NCBI GenBank assembly: GCA_026874595.1
Contig: CM049315.1
Location: 16,186,164-16,250,163 of the forward strand
Direction: 5' to 3'
Length of the DNA stretch: 64,000 nt
Source of the DNA: Sipunculus nudus
Lineage: Eukaryota; Annelida; Sipuncula; Golfingiida; Sipunculidae
This document shows, piece after piece, positions 11,701 to 24,600 of this stretch. The notes beneath the pieces are model-generated. The model was not told the DNA's origin. It saw nothing but the letters and a program-made list of their open reading frames with translations, and did no database searches. Both the position numbers and the translations under genes were made by a program. How positions within the stretch are numbered: position 1 is the first letter of the stretch; each line of letters starts with the position of its first letter.

Positions 11701-14700
11701 ATTTTCCCAGCATGCATTTGAACCCTGTGGTTTCAGTTGACCCCTCTCCCCAGCAGATAACAATCTGCTTGGCTTGCAGTGAGTCCACATGTGACAATAT
11801 ACATTTTTTATGCCATTCTTCCCTGGCTTTTTGTTTCTAGCACAATTTGGTTCATTGTAAATCATATGTCACTGTCAGTGTTACATCACTTTGCTTGTTT
11901 ATATCATATGACAACAGGTCGCCCTACAGCCCACCTACATCAGTTATGTGAACAAAAATGATACTAGAAAATATTTTCCATTATGGTACACTATCATGCC
12001 TGGCTTGTTTCAGTACCTACACTTTGTATCAAGGGACCCACTGTGGCCTTCTGTGTGCTATATTGTGCATATGCCTAAAATTTCCAATGAAATATGTGTC
12101 ATGAAACAAACACATTATCCTGATGTCTTTCAGGACAATATATATGCAAAACATATATATACAACTCCTCATGGTATTGTTATATTAGTAAACTACAATA
12201 TTCACTTTCTCCATACAAATTTTTCCAGAAATTTTATAATTTTTAGTGATATTTCATAAACCTACTGCTCAAGTGGAGCCATTTAAACCCTGACTAACCA
12301 TATTTGATAATGTGCAGATATTCACAGTACAGATTTGTGAAATCTGTGTAAGCCTAAGTAACTTGAACACAGACATACACAAACACATATGTTAGGGTCA
12401 AAACTGTATCTGCTGGTGTTTATGAACGCTACAGCAATAATGCATGATTCATTGAAATAGTCCATATCAAAGTAATGATGGGTTATGCTGTGGCTGTTGG
12501 AACATGAGAAATAAGGCACCCCACGTGCTTATTAACCATGTTCTCAGGAAGGGAACCAATGTGCAAAACAAGTAATCACTGGGCCTGTGGTCATGCAACA
12601 GTATCAGCTTCAGCCCAGCTAGCCCTGGCCCATCCCCTATCTTCTTAAATTACAGAGGCATCTCAGGAATACACACATACAGACACAAATACACAAACCA
12701 TGTGCCTGCAGGGTGCCTGCGGCCTGTTAACATTGCCACCTGCAGCGTGTAAAGAGGACTTCCCATTATGTCACAGCGCCAACTGGTCATTACGGTCATT
12801 AATTAGTCCCATCCCTGCTGATGTCCAACATGGCTTCTCATGTTTCTACAGAGGTCACGCCTTCTCTGCCTTCAACACTGCGTGATATCATTGATCAGGC
12901 GGCCTTCTTTGTGAATATGTCACATATTTAACTCCCCCCATGATGTGGATGGAGTGGTGATGTATTCGCACCTGTCAGTCTGTTAGTTTGTCTGTGTTTG
13001 TTTGTCAGCTGAATAGAAACAAATATGGCATGGATGTTTATCCATGCACTAAATGTAGAACATATTCAATGTTAAGAGTGCAGTGTTCAACCTATCCATT
13101 CCCAATATTAACTGGAATGTACACAAATCAGACTGGTGACATGTTCACCCCAGCCAGTCTGTTTGTATGTTTGTTTGTTTGTCACCCGATTACAACTACA
13201 GCATACACCCAATGGGCCCATGCCTCATCTGGTGCACATAGCAAAACAACCATGCCAGACCACATTTGCTGTTACTTCTTTGGCATTACTTCAGACAAAA
13301 GAATCAGGGAAATTTTGGAAAACCATGATTTTTAGGCCTGCCAATCCTTTGCCTGAGAAACATTTATCAAGTTATATAGCATTATATTGCATTATATTAT
13401 ATATCATCACAGTATTATTCTCTATTATATAATTTCAAATAATTTAGGTTCACAATAATTATTTCTGGAACCATATTGTACTTTTGTCTACAGGGATATG
13501 CTTATTAACAGTGTATATCTTATTTTGACACCAAAAGCTGATATAATTTAAACTGTTTAATTGTCCAATATAATGAAAGGACACAATTTAGCCTGCCATG
13601 AATAATTTTCTTTCCTGAGAGTCTGTGTTTCTATGTGCTACTGTCCATACAGGTAATATTGCTAGAGATCTTTGTGCTAGATATAAAAGGATAATGACGT
13701 ATATGATAATGGTTTGAGATCCGTGACATGATAACAGTAGGATAATAGCCCCTTTGCATTTTGGGCAAAATGACAACTTTGTGATGGAATTTGACATGCG
13801 TTTCTTTCTAGAACATGGGAAATACAGCTGGGGATGGGGACCAATGGAAGACAACTAAGACAGTGAATTAAACACATACCATGTCCAACTACCAGGCTAG
13901 TAAGAAAATAACATTCTTTACAGCAGAAATATACATGAAGTATTTATGGTCTAAACACTTCATAACACTGGGTAAAGAAAGACAAAACTGCTAGCATGAG
14001 TTAATCACTCATTTACAAGAGAAATTATTATTCGTCACAGAGCACAAGTCTAATAAATAATTTTTTATCAATAGGCGATGATAAAGTTAACAACTATCTG
14101 CATTTAAAAATAATGACCAAATGCAAAATCCTGCAAGTGCTGAGTTTGCTTGAATTGACTGGAGATACAAACACAGGAATTTATTTAATTCTAAATGGCT
14201 GGCTTTGGCCAGAATTCAGTGGTTGTGCTATCAAACAGTAGCAACTCAGTGAAACATAAAAAGTGCACACAATCAGTGACTGTAATGGGAGGCTGTGACA
14301 AGTTACTGTGTTACATAAGCCTGAAACCAGGAATATGAGGATATGGAGACACGGATTTAGCCTCAGGCCTGAGACAGCTAGGACTGTTGGTTTTATAGCA
14401 ACCGTGCGCATCCATTCTGTCCAGTTTGTGTGATAATTTGATCTGAGAAGCTATCAATATAAGTTACACGCGTTTGTCAAACATGATTCATACCCTGACA
14501 ATCTATGAATCTGTTTGTACAAGAAATCAAAGATACAATCAACCAACACCGCTCAGAAAGTCTGCACATCTGCCACAGTCTGAGACATTAATCATCAAAA
14601 CACCAAAATCAAAACCATCATACTCACTTCATCACAAATTTACATTTGAATTTAGCAAGCATGCAGCACTGTTTTATATCTATTTTTTCATAAAAAACAT

Positions 14701-15120
14701 TAATTATTGTTAATTAATGGAGCTGTAGCTAAATTTATCCAAATATTATGACAAATTTGTTAATTGAGATATATCAGTGAATTCACATTATGTTCATTTT
14801 GACAGTTTATTATAAATCACCCAACTAGCTAGCATATAGGACCCATTAGGATTTCTCATTCACACAGTATCCATCAAAACAATTCCATTTAACTATACAC
14901 CAGCCATTATGAAGATCTATCAAGGAGACATCCAATAAAATACCCTAACAAACCAAGTTTGATACCAGTTGTAACATGTAATTATTAATGAGGAAATTTT
15001 TATAATTATGAAATAACAGATTCAGTTACCATCAGAATAAATGGAAAATAGATGTGTCGGAACGACACGAATGCCCCTGCCTGGGTCAAATTAGAAACAT
15101 TTGTAAAATTTTGAAAATTT
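8789..15120. other. Non-coding stretch; short (GTTT)n-like repeats near 13.0-13.2 kb
   Basis: No recognisable gene. Two related short GTTTGTTTGTC-type blocks at about 12,980-13,010 and 13,158-13,185 look like remnants of a dispersed repeat. A minus-strand exon-like frame with a GAG|GTAATT donor lies at about 9,122-9,220; see findings. Other ORFs of 60-115 codons are at chance level. Confidence 0.4.
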
Positions 15121-16545
15121 TTTTAAGTTCAGGAGGTGTCGTCTGGTCAAAAGTAGGTCAACAAGGGCAAAATGCCAACTCGATCTGTAACGGGTCATTA
15201 TCAAGCAACACACCAAAAATCATGCCAGTATATGCAGGCATTGTGAAAAAAGTCCATACATGTGCATTTTCCATAAAAATTTCTGTCTTTCATGAAATTT
15301 TCTATGTTTAGGAACCGTAAAACAATGAAAAGTAGGTCAACCGGGGCGAAACTCGAACTCGATCTGTAACTGTCATTATCTGCCCACACATAAAAAATCA
15401 GGGTGATATCTGCAGGCATTGAGGAAAAAAAGTCAGTACATATGCATTTGTTATGAAAATTTATATTTTTCATGAAACTTTCTATGTTCAGGAGCAGTCA
15501 AATGGTCAAAAGTAGGTCAACTGGGACAAAACAAGAACTCGATCTGTAACTGGTCAATATCTGCCTACACACCAAAAATCAGGCCCGTATCTGCAGGCAC
15601 TGCAAAAAAAAGTCCATACATGTGCACTTTCTTATGAAATTTTCTATGTTAGAGCACCGTCAAATGGTCAAAAGTAGGTCAACTGGGACAAAACGAGAAC
15701 TCGATCTGTAACTGGTCAATATCTGCCATCACACCAAAAATCAGGCCAATATCTGCAGGCATTGCGGAAAAAAGTCCGTACATGTGTATCTGTCATGAAT
15801 ATTTCTATTTTTCATGAAATTTTCTAAGGTAATTATGCGTAAAACGTTCAAAAGTAGGTCAACTGGGACGAAACGCGAACTCGATCCGTAACTGGTCATT
15901 ATCTGCCCATACACAAAAAATCAGGCCAATATCTGCAGGCCTTGCGAAAAAAAGTCCGTACATGTGTATTTGTCATGAAAATTTCTATTTTTCATGAAAT
16001 TTTCTAAGTTTAGGAGCAGTAAAACAGTCGAAAGTAGGTCAACTGCGACGAAACGCAAACTCAATCTGTAACTGGTCATTATCTGCCTACACACCAAATA
16101 TCAGGCCAATATCTGCAGGCATTGCGAAAAAAAGTCCGTACATGTGTATTTGTCATGAAATTTCTATTTTCAAGAAATTTTCTAAGTTTAGGAGCCGTAA
16201 AACGGTCAAAAGTAGGTCAACCGGGACAAAACGCGAACTCGATCTGTAACTGGTCTATATCTGCCCACACACCAAAAATCAGGCCAATATCTGCAGGCAT
16301 TGCGAAAAAAAGTCCGTACATGTGTATTTGTCATGAAATTTCTATTTTTCATGAAATTTTCTTAGTTTAGGAGCCGTAAAACGGTCAAAAGTAGGTCAAC
16401 CGGGACGAAACGCCAACTCGATCTGTAACTGGTCTATATCTGCCCACACACCAAAAATCAGGCCAATATCTGCAGGCATTGCGAAAAAAAGTCCGTACAA
16501 CTGTTTGATTTCGGAATGACGGAAGGACGGAAGGACGGAATGACG
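15121..16545. repeat. Tandem array, ~180-bp unit, about 8 copies, ending in a GACGGAAG microsatellite
   Basis: The motif AAAGTAGGTCAAC recurs near 15,151, 15,331, 15,511, 15,671, 15,851, 16,031, 16,211 and 16,389, a period of 179-180 bp with one 161-bp unit. Each unit contains CTCGATCTGTAACTGGTC, AATATCTGCAGGCATTGCG and a poly-A stretch followed by GTCCGTACATGTG. The right end is a short GACGGAAG/GACGGAAT run at about 16,516-16,545. Left units are more diverged than right units. A non-autonomous element whose core is a short tandem satellite next to a tetranucleotide-like microsatellite resembles the bivalve pearl / Helitron-like families; that assignment is inference. Confidence 0.85.
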
Positions 16546-18355
16546 GACATGGGTAAAACTATATCCATCAACAAAAATATATGGTGAAAATTCAATATGA
16601 AAGACAGATCAGGTATTGTGAACTAATTTCTTTAAATTTTCCAAAATCCAAAAGCTCTAATGTTCATTATCCATGCAGGCCCCTGATTCAGGCACACACT
16701 ATATATATATGGCATGCAACAAGACCGGATTTGGTTGTTCAATAATATTGCCTGACCACTAATATTTAATCTCTTCAATATTAAGATGGTGACTGGCTCA
16801 AGTGGAGACAGCTGCAATTATTCTCTCACATAAATCCCTGGAGGCCTGAATGGTCATTTAGTAAGATCAATAAATACATTGGCAGGTCATAACCTCACGA
16901 TGATGACCCACAAGGGGACACTACCTTGTAAATAATTTCAGGGAGACTCTTATGGAGACTTATCTTGTTACTGATTTTTTAGGGGAAATGTTATACATAA
17001 TTTTACATAGACTACTATGTGAAATATTTTTGGAGATATTTTGTGAATAATTTTCATGGAGGTCACACCTATATAAATAGTTTTTCAGGGTTATAGGGGA
17101 CCATCTTGTGACTGATTTCAGTGAGATGATCTTGTATGGGAAATTCCCACTGGGAATAATTGGCAGAGTGACCACATTGTGAATAATTTTAAGCAAGAGG
17201 AATTAAACTTTAATTAGTTAAATTGCTTTGCATATTAGAAAATCCATTGGCAGCAGATTATATAACCCAAAGATTTAGATCATGAGAATACAACTAATGT
17301 GTAAATCCAAGGGATACTTGAAGTTAAATTATTGATACAACTTGTTATGTATATTTACTCATATTAATGCATGATAATATATTATCATCCGAGAAATGAA
17401 GAAGTTCTACAAGTTACAATGCAGTTATTTATGCATGTATATGTTCCCAATACCTTAATACAAAACATGCTTATATGCTTGACTGCAATTGTATATCTAG
17501 TAATATACTTTAAATAGGGAAAATTTGTTTAAATTAAGTCCTGGACGAGTGGTGAAATAAGAAACACCAATGAACCTTTTTAACAGCTGCAATTACTTAT
17601 ATTTGGGGAACTGGTGGTATTCCTGTTAACCATGCAGAAGCGGTAACAGGGAGCAATACTATATGAATATAATGTAAATAACATGTTCTCATTCTCACAG
17701 TGTTCACCTGGCTAATCAATGGGAAATAGAGCACTTTTTTAACCAGAATGATTGACATGTAATACTGGTTCCCTGCTGCATGGGTCCATTTTATATCAGT
17801 GGACAGTTCAATATCATATACAGTACATTAAATTCTTCTTAATTGCCACAACTCATGTGGCGGTTTTTCATTAAACCACACAAAGGCTTACCAGAGAAGG
17901 ATATTACCCAATAAACATACATTAAGTTCCAATCACTGCACAATCTGCCACCCCCCTCCCCCCCCCCCCCCCCCCCCCGTAAACATAATACAAGATTATT
18001 TTTTAAGATCTATAAATGAGCTTTTATAGAAATCTTAAAATTGGCTGTTACTTGCCACAAGATATGAAAGCTTATTTGTTTATCAAATACCACAATACCC
18101 TTTTTGTAATATGAATTCAAAAACTTGACTGGAAGATTTGCTCTACTAGAATTTCTTGCTCTGCTGGAATTTTTAAATGGGAGGAGATTTATATCATTAT
18201 AAGGTAAGAACTCAGTTAGATATATTCCTGCAATATTTACCCAGCTTGTGTACATAAAGTATCTGTTTCAGCTAACAGATCAATGACTGATTAATGAATA
18301 AGTTTAGCAAAATGTTCTATTACCTGTGAAACTGGTATTTTCAGAGCATTTTAAC
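16546..18355. other. Non-coding stretch with degenerate repeats and a poly(C) tract
   Basis: Bases 16,920-17,200 contain loosely repeated blocks resembling TTGTGAATAATTTTCAGGGAGAC, probably a decayed tandem repeat. A C-rich run lies at about 17,951-17,978. No gene is recognised. Confidence 0.5.
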
Positions 18356-18600
18356 ATCAGTATCATCCCAAAGTTTATTGCTCATAGATATCATTCCAAA
18401 TTTAATTGCTCATCGATATCATTTCAAAGTTATAATTGATATCATTCAAAAGTTAATTGCTCATTGATACCATTCCATGTAGTTAATTGCTCATCAATAT
18501 CATTTCAAAGTTAATACTGATATCATTCCAAAGTTAATTGCTCATTAATATCATTCCAAAGTTAATTGCTCATCGATATCATTTCAAAGTTAATTGCTCA
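18356..18600. repeat. Minisatellite, ~28-31-bp unit, about 8 copies
   Basis: Repeated TATCATTCCAAAGTTAATTG followed by CTCATCGA, with shortened units at about 18,430 and 18,510. Units differ by single substitutions, indicating a moderately old array. Confidence 0.85.
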
Positions 18601-21600
18601 GGAATATTCAGGATAATGTCATAAAAACTCTTGGACCAAGGTGCTTTCTTACAGCTGGTCACTTTTTCTCAGGCTCATTGGGATGTAAAGGACAAATTGT
18701 CTTTTGTAACCAACGCTTGAAACTGAGAGATTTAGAAGAACAACTGGCTTGATAAAACTCAATGATTGTCCCACCACTAATTCTTACAATATCATAAACT
18801 GTGCAAGTATGTTCTCCAGAGGTCTGAACATAAAAGTTTCAGAACATTAATTCATATGGTATACTTATACCATACTACAAATTATACAGTGACAAAGTGT
18901 ACTGTGGTTGGATGGCATCTTATTTTGAGGGTTTTCAATTTGCAATAAATATTTTGAAGGGGGTTTATCGTGAAAATGTCTTCATTATCAAGATTTCACA
19001 TCAGTCCAGGTGAGTGGTCTTTTATATAATCATAAATGATCACAAGTAATGATTGGTACCATTAATGATGTTGACAAGCGCATTAAAGTTGTTCATGATA
19101 CCTGGTACCCGTCCACTCATCCAGTTACTCTGCCCACTACATTATGAAAGCACACATTAATTACTGTCCAAACATGAGTTAAATATTGTAGTGGATGGAC
19201 TGTAACTTGGGGGAAATGATATCAGATTATATTCACATTCTTGGATCATTTTGCATCATGTGTACAGGATTCTCATGAAAAACACAAAAACTAGACCCCC
19301 GCAAAATACAGAATATTTAATCATGCCAGGATTATCACCATTTTCATCCTAATCACAGTATATTCCTATATGCAGGAATACGCTTCAGTGCATGCAGCAG
19401 AATTAGCACATGGTTGGTAGGATCACCCTGTCTGCCTCCTCTATATCTCAGGCTCTGTGAGAGGAAGTGACAATGTTTTGGCATATTATGTTATAAACAG
19501 ACTGGAGCCCCCTCCCCCACCAGGTTCACTGGGCTAACCATGACAGCTGGACATGATAACAGTATGTGACTTCATTAACTCAGACAATCAGGTTACTGTC
19601 TGACTATAAACATAATTATCCTCCTGATATTTCAGTTTCTCCCAGTAGCCGTTCCTGCCAGCCCTCTCTGTATCACATGATAAAGCTCTCATATATCCCG
19701 TCTTCTCAAATTACTTTAATTCCAGCTACAATTCCAAAGCCAGTTATTGGTCTCTTGATCTAGATTTCACGTTTTTCTCCTCCCACCTACTATCTCCCTC
19801 CTTTCCCCTCCTACCCACTATTTCCCTCGTTTCCCCTCCCATCCAGGGTTCCATTTGACCCAGGTAAAACCTATTTTACCCAACCCAGTGGGTACCCCCT
19901 GGGTTAAAAGTATTTTACACAGGTTTTACCCAGGGTTTTGCACAGATTTATAACCAAGCTTTTCCACCATGTTCATTTGCTTTCAGCTTGCATGACCAGA
20001 GCTAAGTTTCCTTCTGATATCTACCTCCCTCCCTTCTGATGCCCCTCTTGCCAACCCTTTATTTCTTTGAAGTGGAAGGGGACCAGCTTATAACAAAGCA
20101 CACAGTTATATATATATTGAAAATTATATAATTAATAATAACTGATATCACTCTCTGTAACAAAATGACCGCAGGTCAACAGAACTAGTATACCTACTGC
20201 TATAACTTTTAATCCTCCCTTTGATATTTACACCATCTCATACATGATATACATGCAATGAAGTAGTTAGTTATGATTAAAATAATGAAATTTGATAATC
20301 TGTAACTGACACTAATTATGGTTATGCTACTTAATCATCTGGTACTGAAGTCTACATATTTTGGTTTAACATTGTCAAAATATGAACTTTAATCACCTCT
20401 CTGTACGAGGCAGTAATCCTTGTTACAATTAAGATACACTCAGAAAGAACTATATCATGTGGGCATAAAAAACAGCAGGTCAACACATATGCACACACAC
20501 ACAAACACTGTACCTCTGAAAAGTTTATACGTGTAAAGCTGTGACAAAAAACTGATGTAACTGTACAAACACTAGAGAGCACAGCATACACATGAAACCC
20601 TGTCTGACAGTCAACAGAAAATTTATACAGATCACAATTTGCATTTGGGGGTTATCTGAACTGATAAGAAAGATAAGCCAAGTCAAAGATTGTCAGCATC
20701 CTCTCTCAGCATCAACAACACATGCAGCAATCACAGCATCATGTTCTGGTTTGGATGGGTACAGCGCTGACAGGCGTCTCTCACCAGCCTGTTACACAGA
20801 TATGGTTAATGTGACCAAATGAGTAATAATAGAATTCCCTCTCAGAACAGCTAGTCCAAGTTTGTCTTGAAGTGGTATCAGCTGATATTTGTTTTTTGAT
20901 TTAAAAATATCTACCGAATCAAGGACTATGGCATAGTGATGCTATGAAATCAAAAAAAAAAAAAACCCTAATAAAGTTTAAGTAAACAGTATGTGGTCTG
21001 TTTTTGGTGCTGGAAAGGTCATTAACTAATAATAAAACAGCCTAACAAATAATCATAACTAATTACTGTAAAGCACTCAAACTGCTGAGTTTGTTCTTTT
21101 ATATGATTCATTAATGTTTTGAAAATCTCCATATCAGATACTTTTTACGGATACTAATACAAGCAATTTTTGTACATGTTACAAATTTGTAGTTGATTGT
21201 AAACACAATTTATCATATATAATTATATCATGTACAAATGTGATTCATCATATACATTAATCATGTCTATATAACCACAATCATAATTCTTTATTTGCAC
21301 ATAATCATATCCATGTTTTATAATAACCTAAATAGTTTACATTTTCTTTGCCTTTGATTATCTAGTTATATTCTTTATTTCCTGTTGTTCAAAATGTCAA
21401 GTCAATGTTGTTAAAATGGGTATGTCTGTCATTTAGACATGCACAATTACATATATCCTAGCTGATATTTTTTGTTTTGTCACAGTTGTCATATACAGAT
21501 GTTCACATATACTTGTATCAAAATTTTCCTCTGATGTCTGACATGCAGACTTCAGCTGAAAGCGTTACTTATTCATATATGCATGTTTGCGGTTGATGAC

Positions 21601-24600
21601 ATATTTATAACGCAATCCCCTGACAGGCAGCAGAAGAAATAATTAGAATGCAGACCAGTTTGATGAATTCACAATCACAGGGGTTCATGTACAGCCTTGT
21701 TACACTGCACTGGATGTCTCAGTACTAATTTCACAGGTAGCTGCACCTTAGCATCTCATAAACCACACGGATAAAAGCAAGTCAAAGAAACCGGATAAAA
21801 CCATCATTCAGTAATGAAATATGATGCAGGTACGTATATGCCCGCTACAATCCGTCACAGCCCAAGAAACCCTCTGTATTTTGGTATGCTGACATTAGCT
21901 AGCCCGCACAAAGCTTATTTATTTCATTATTATGTGATTTCCAATCAAGCATTCCCATTGCTACACATAGATCAAAGAATTGGTCACCTTTGATTTACGG
22001 AGTCTTGGCCGATGTCTGTATGTTTTATTTCAGCCATTATTGCCTGCAGACTTGGCTTCGGTCGGGTCGCAAGTCATTAAATATCTACCATATATACTGC
22101 TGGCCTGCCAATAAGTACGCAGGTAATATATCCTTAACAACTGCCAGTTGAAATAAATCCACCTGACTGTATGGAACCCCCTGTTGCTAGAATCTGAAGT
22201 ATGCAGGACATGCTTTCATGTATTATATTCATATAACTAACATATGAGCCATGTCTCAGCACAACCCTATACATATAATACAGCTTTAAGAAATGCATGA
22301 TGTTTCTAGCAAGCTAATACATGCTTACACTGCAGATTCCCTCCATAGTCAATCCTAAAATCCTAAACCCTCTCTCCTTTGTCCACCTGTCTTTATGAAT
22401 ACAGGAATGGTTTATTGTCTTTGTAAATATTAATGTGGACAATTAAATCAGATTTGGCTAAGGATAATTAATAAAGTTACACCTGCTTGTCAGAAAATTT
22501 TGGATAATGATTTTATGCCTGGGTTCATTGATTGATTAATGACAGAATATCTGTATTTTTTACAAGAGTAAATTATTTTGAAATTACAGGACTTTGCAGC
22601 AATACTGCAGTGGTTAAATGAAGGCAGAAGTATTGTATTCCTCTGACAACAAATGTCCAGGTATTTCATATTAATTTAATATTCCTTGATATATCTTTGT
22701 GGACTAGCAATCATTATTGCAAATTTTTCCCTAAGCTGATAGAGATTAAGAATAATCTAAAAGTTCTGTCTGTTGTACACTTGATACTTGTTGGGGGATT
22801 GTGTTTTTTATGGTGTCTTGTCTGAGGCACAATAATCATATTTTACTGCTTCCCAGAGCTGTTTTGTTCAATTAAGTGAATGCACAAAGTTTTTAAGCCG
22901 TTTGGAGTATCAGCTTTCTGAAAAGGCTTAATTTAAATCCATTTAAATTGTGACAGGATTATTATAGAGAAAACCTATAATAGTTAAAACATCCCAAACA
23001 TGGTTCAATTTGGAAAAACTCAATAAGACTAATGGACAGAAGAGGCACACTATAGCATAATTACTAATTCAGGAGGACCATTCCAAACCTGGGGTCACAT
23101 ATTGTGTCTCCTGATACTGAGATATGTAAAGAATATTATCAACGAACATCCGTCCATTATTCTCCCGGCAGAGTACACATTAGCTTTTATATCAGGACTC
23201 CAGCGCTAGTATGGTTAACCAAGTCATTCATCAGAACCAATGCACACTCCCTACAAATATCAACGATTCTCTGTCATTTCCTATACATGCATGACAGACT
23301 GGGATGATAGTATCCATTTACTGTCAGCGTGGGTTTCTTGGTACCATCCTCCGTGAATGTTCAACAAAGAGTAGCTGGACACACCTAGACTAATCTATTT
23401 GTCCGAGATGCCACGCACGTCTTGCAAGGTTTTTCACAACTGGCAGCTGTGTTGTACCTGTAATGAGGGTTTCTGGAGAAAAATACCTAGCTCATGAGCT
23501 AAAGGTGGTTTTTAGACAGGGAAGTTTTGTCTCTAATTTGTAACATAATAACTACACAGGGATGTGAAATTGTACAGAGATCTCATACAGGTATGATTCG
23601 GCAGATTCACAATCGCAATATCTGTGATTGATTTTTGAAAGACCACACTGCTGAAGATCAGAGTCTGCTACATCAATATAACTGTTCATTAAAATTTGAA
23701 TGTAAAGTATTTTGAAGAGTAGCACGGACTAGTCAGTATATATACCTGATCTAAATTAAGGGACTAACATAGCAATTACAAAAATTTTCTTAAACTTAAA
23801 TTTAAACATGCAGAATTTTTAATGGTTAACTTCATTAATGTGAAAAGAAACAGACTCGAGATGGACTCAAAAAGGATTTTTTTTAGTCCTAATCTCAGAG
23901 TCTAAGTACAAGTCTGAGTCCAGGACCCTCAAGTCCAAGTCTGAGTCCTTACAGTGGACTCAAGAGCTTGACCAAACCATATGTTCGACTCAGGTCAGGG
24001 TTTGTTCACAGCATTCTGCTTCAGTTTATCTCTTCAAAATGAATGCTTAAAACGCAGGCCCTGGTGGTTCCAAGCATAAAAAGCGTTTCCCAGCACAGGT
24101 GATCTATACTCAATTTCCTCTGCAGCTTGATTTACAGCCAGCCCTGATGCAAATCAGCCAAACAAAGCACCAGCTAAGCTTTTCAGCAAAACCATTCTAT
24201 ATTCATCTGAAGACTTTATAATCAGTCATTGTTCACTTCCTTTTTTACTCAAACAGCTTCATTGTGCCATGAAAGATCTATGTTCAATTCTGTGTTTTTT
24301 TTCGATTTCCCATGCAGTGTTTAATGTTGATGAATACAGAAAGATATGTATGACCACTAACACAAAAGTGAACATCAATTAAACCTAACAGAGTAAACTA
24401 TAAGTGAAAAATGTCATTTGTTTATGAGTCTGACAAGAAGACCTTGAATCCTGAAAATTGTATCTTGGCAATAGTTGACATGATATCTTTTGTTTTATCT
24501 TTGTCACCTTGAGAGCAATTTACCTCATTTTCCACCTGAGGATGTTATTTTAAGTAAATGCTGGAAATTTAAGATTAAGTTGATACAGTTAACACAGATA

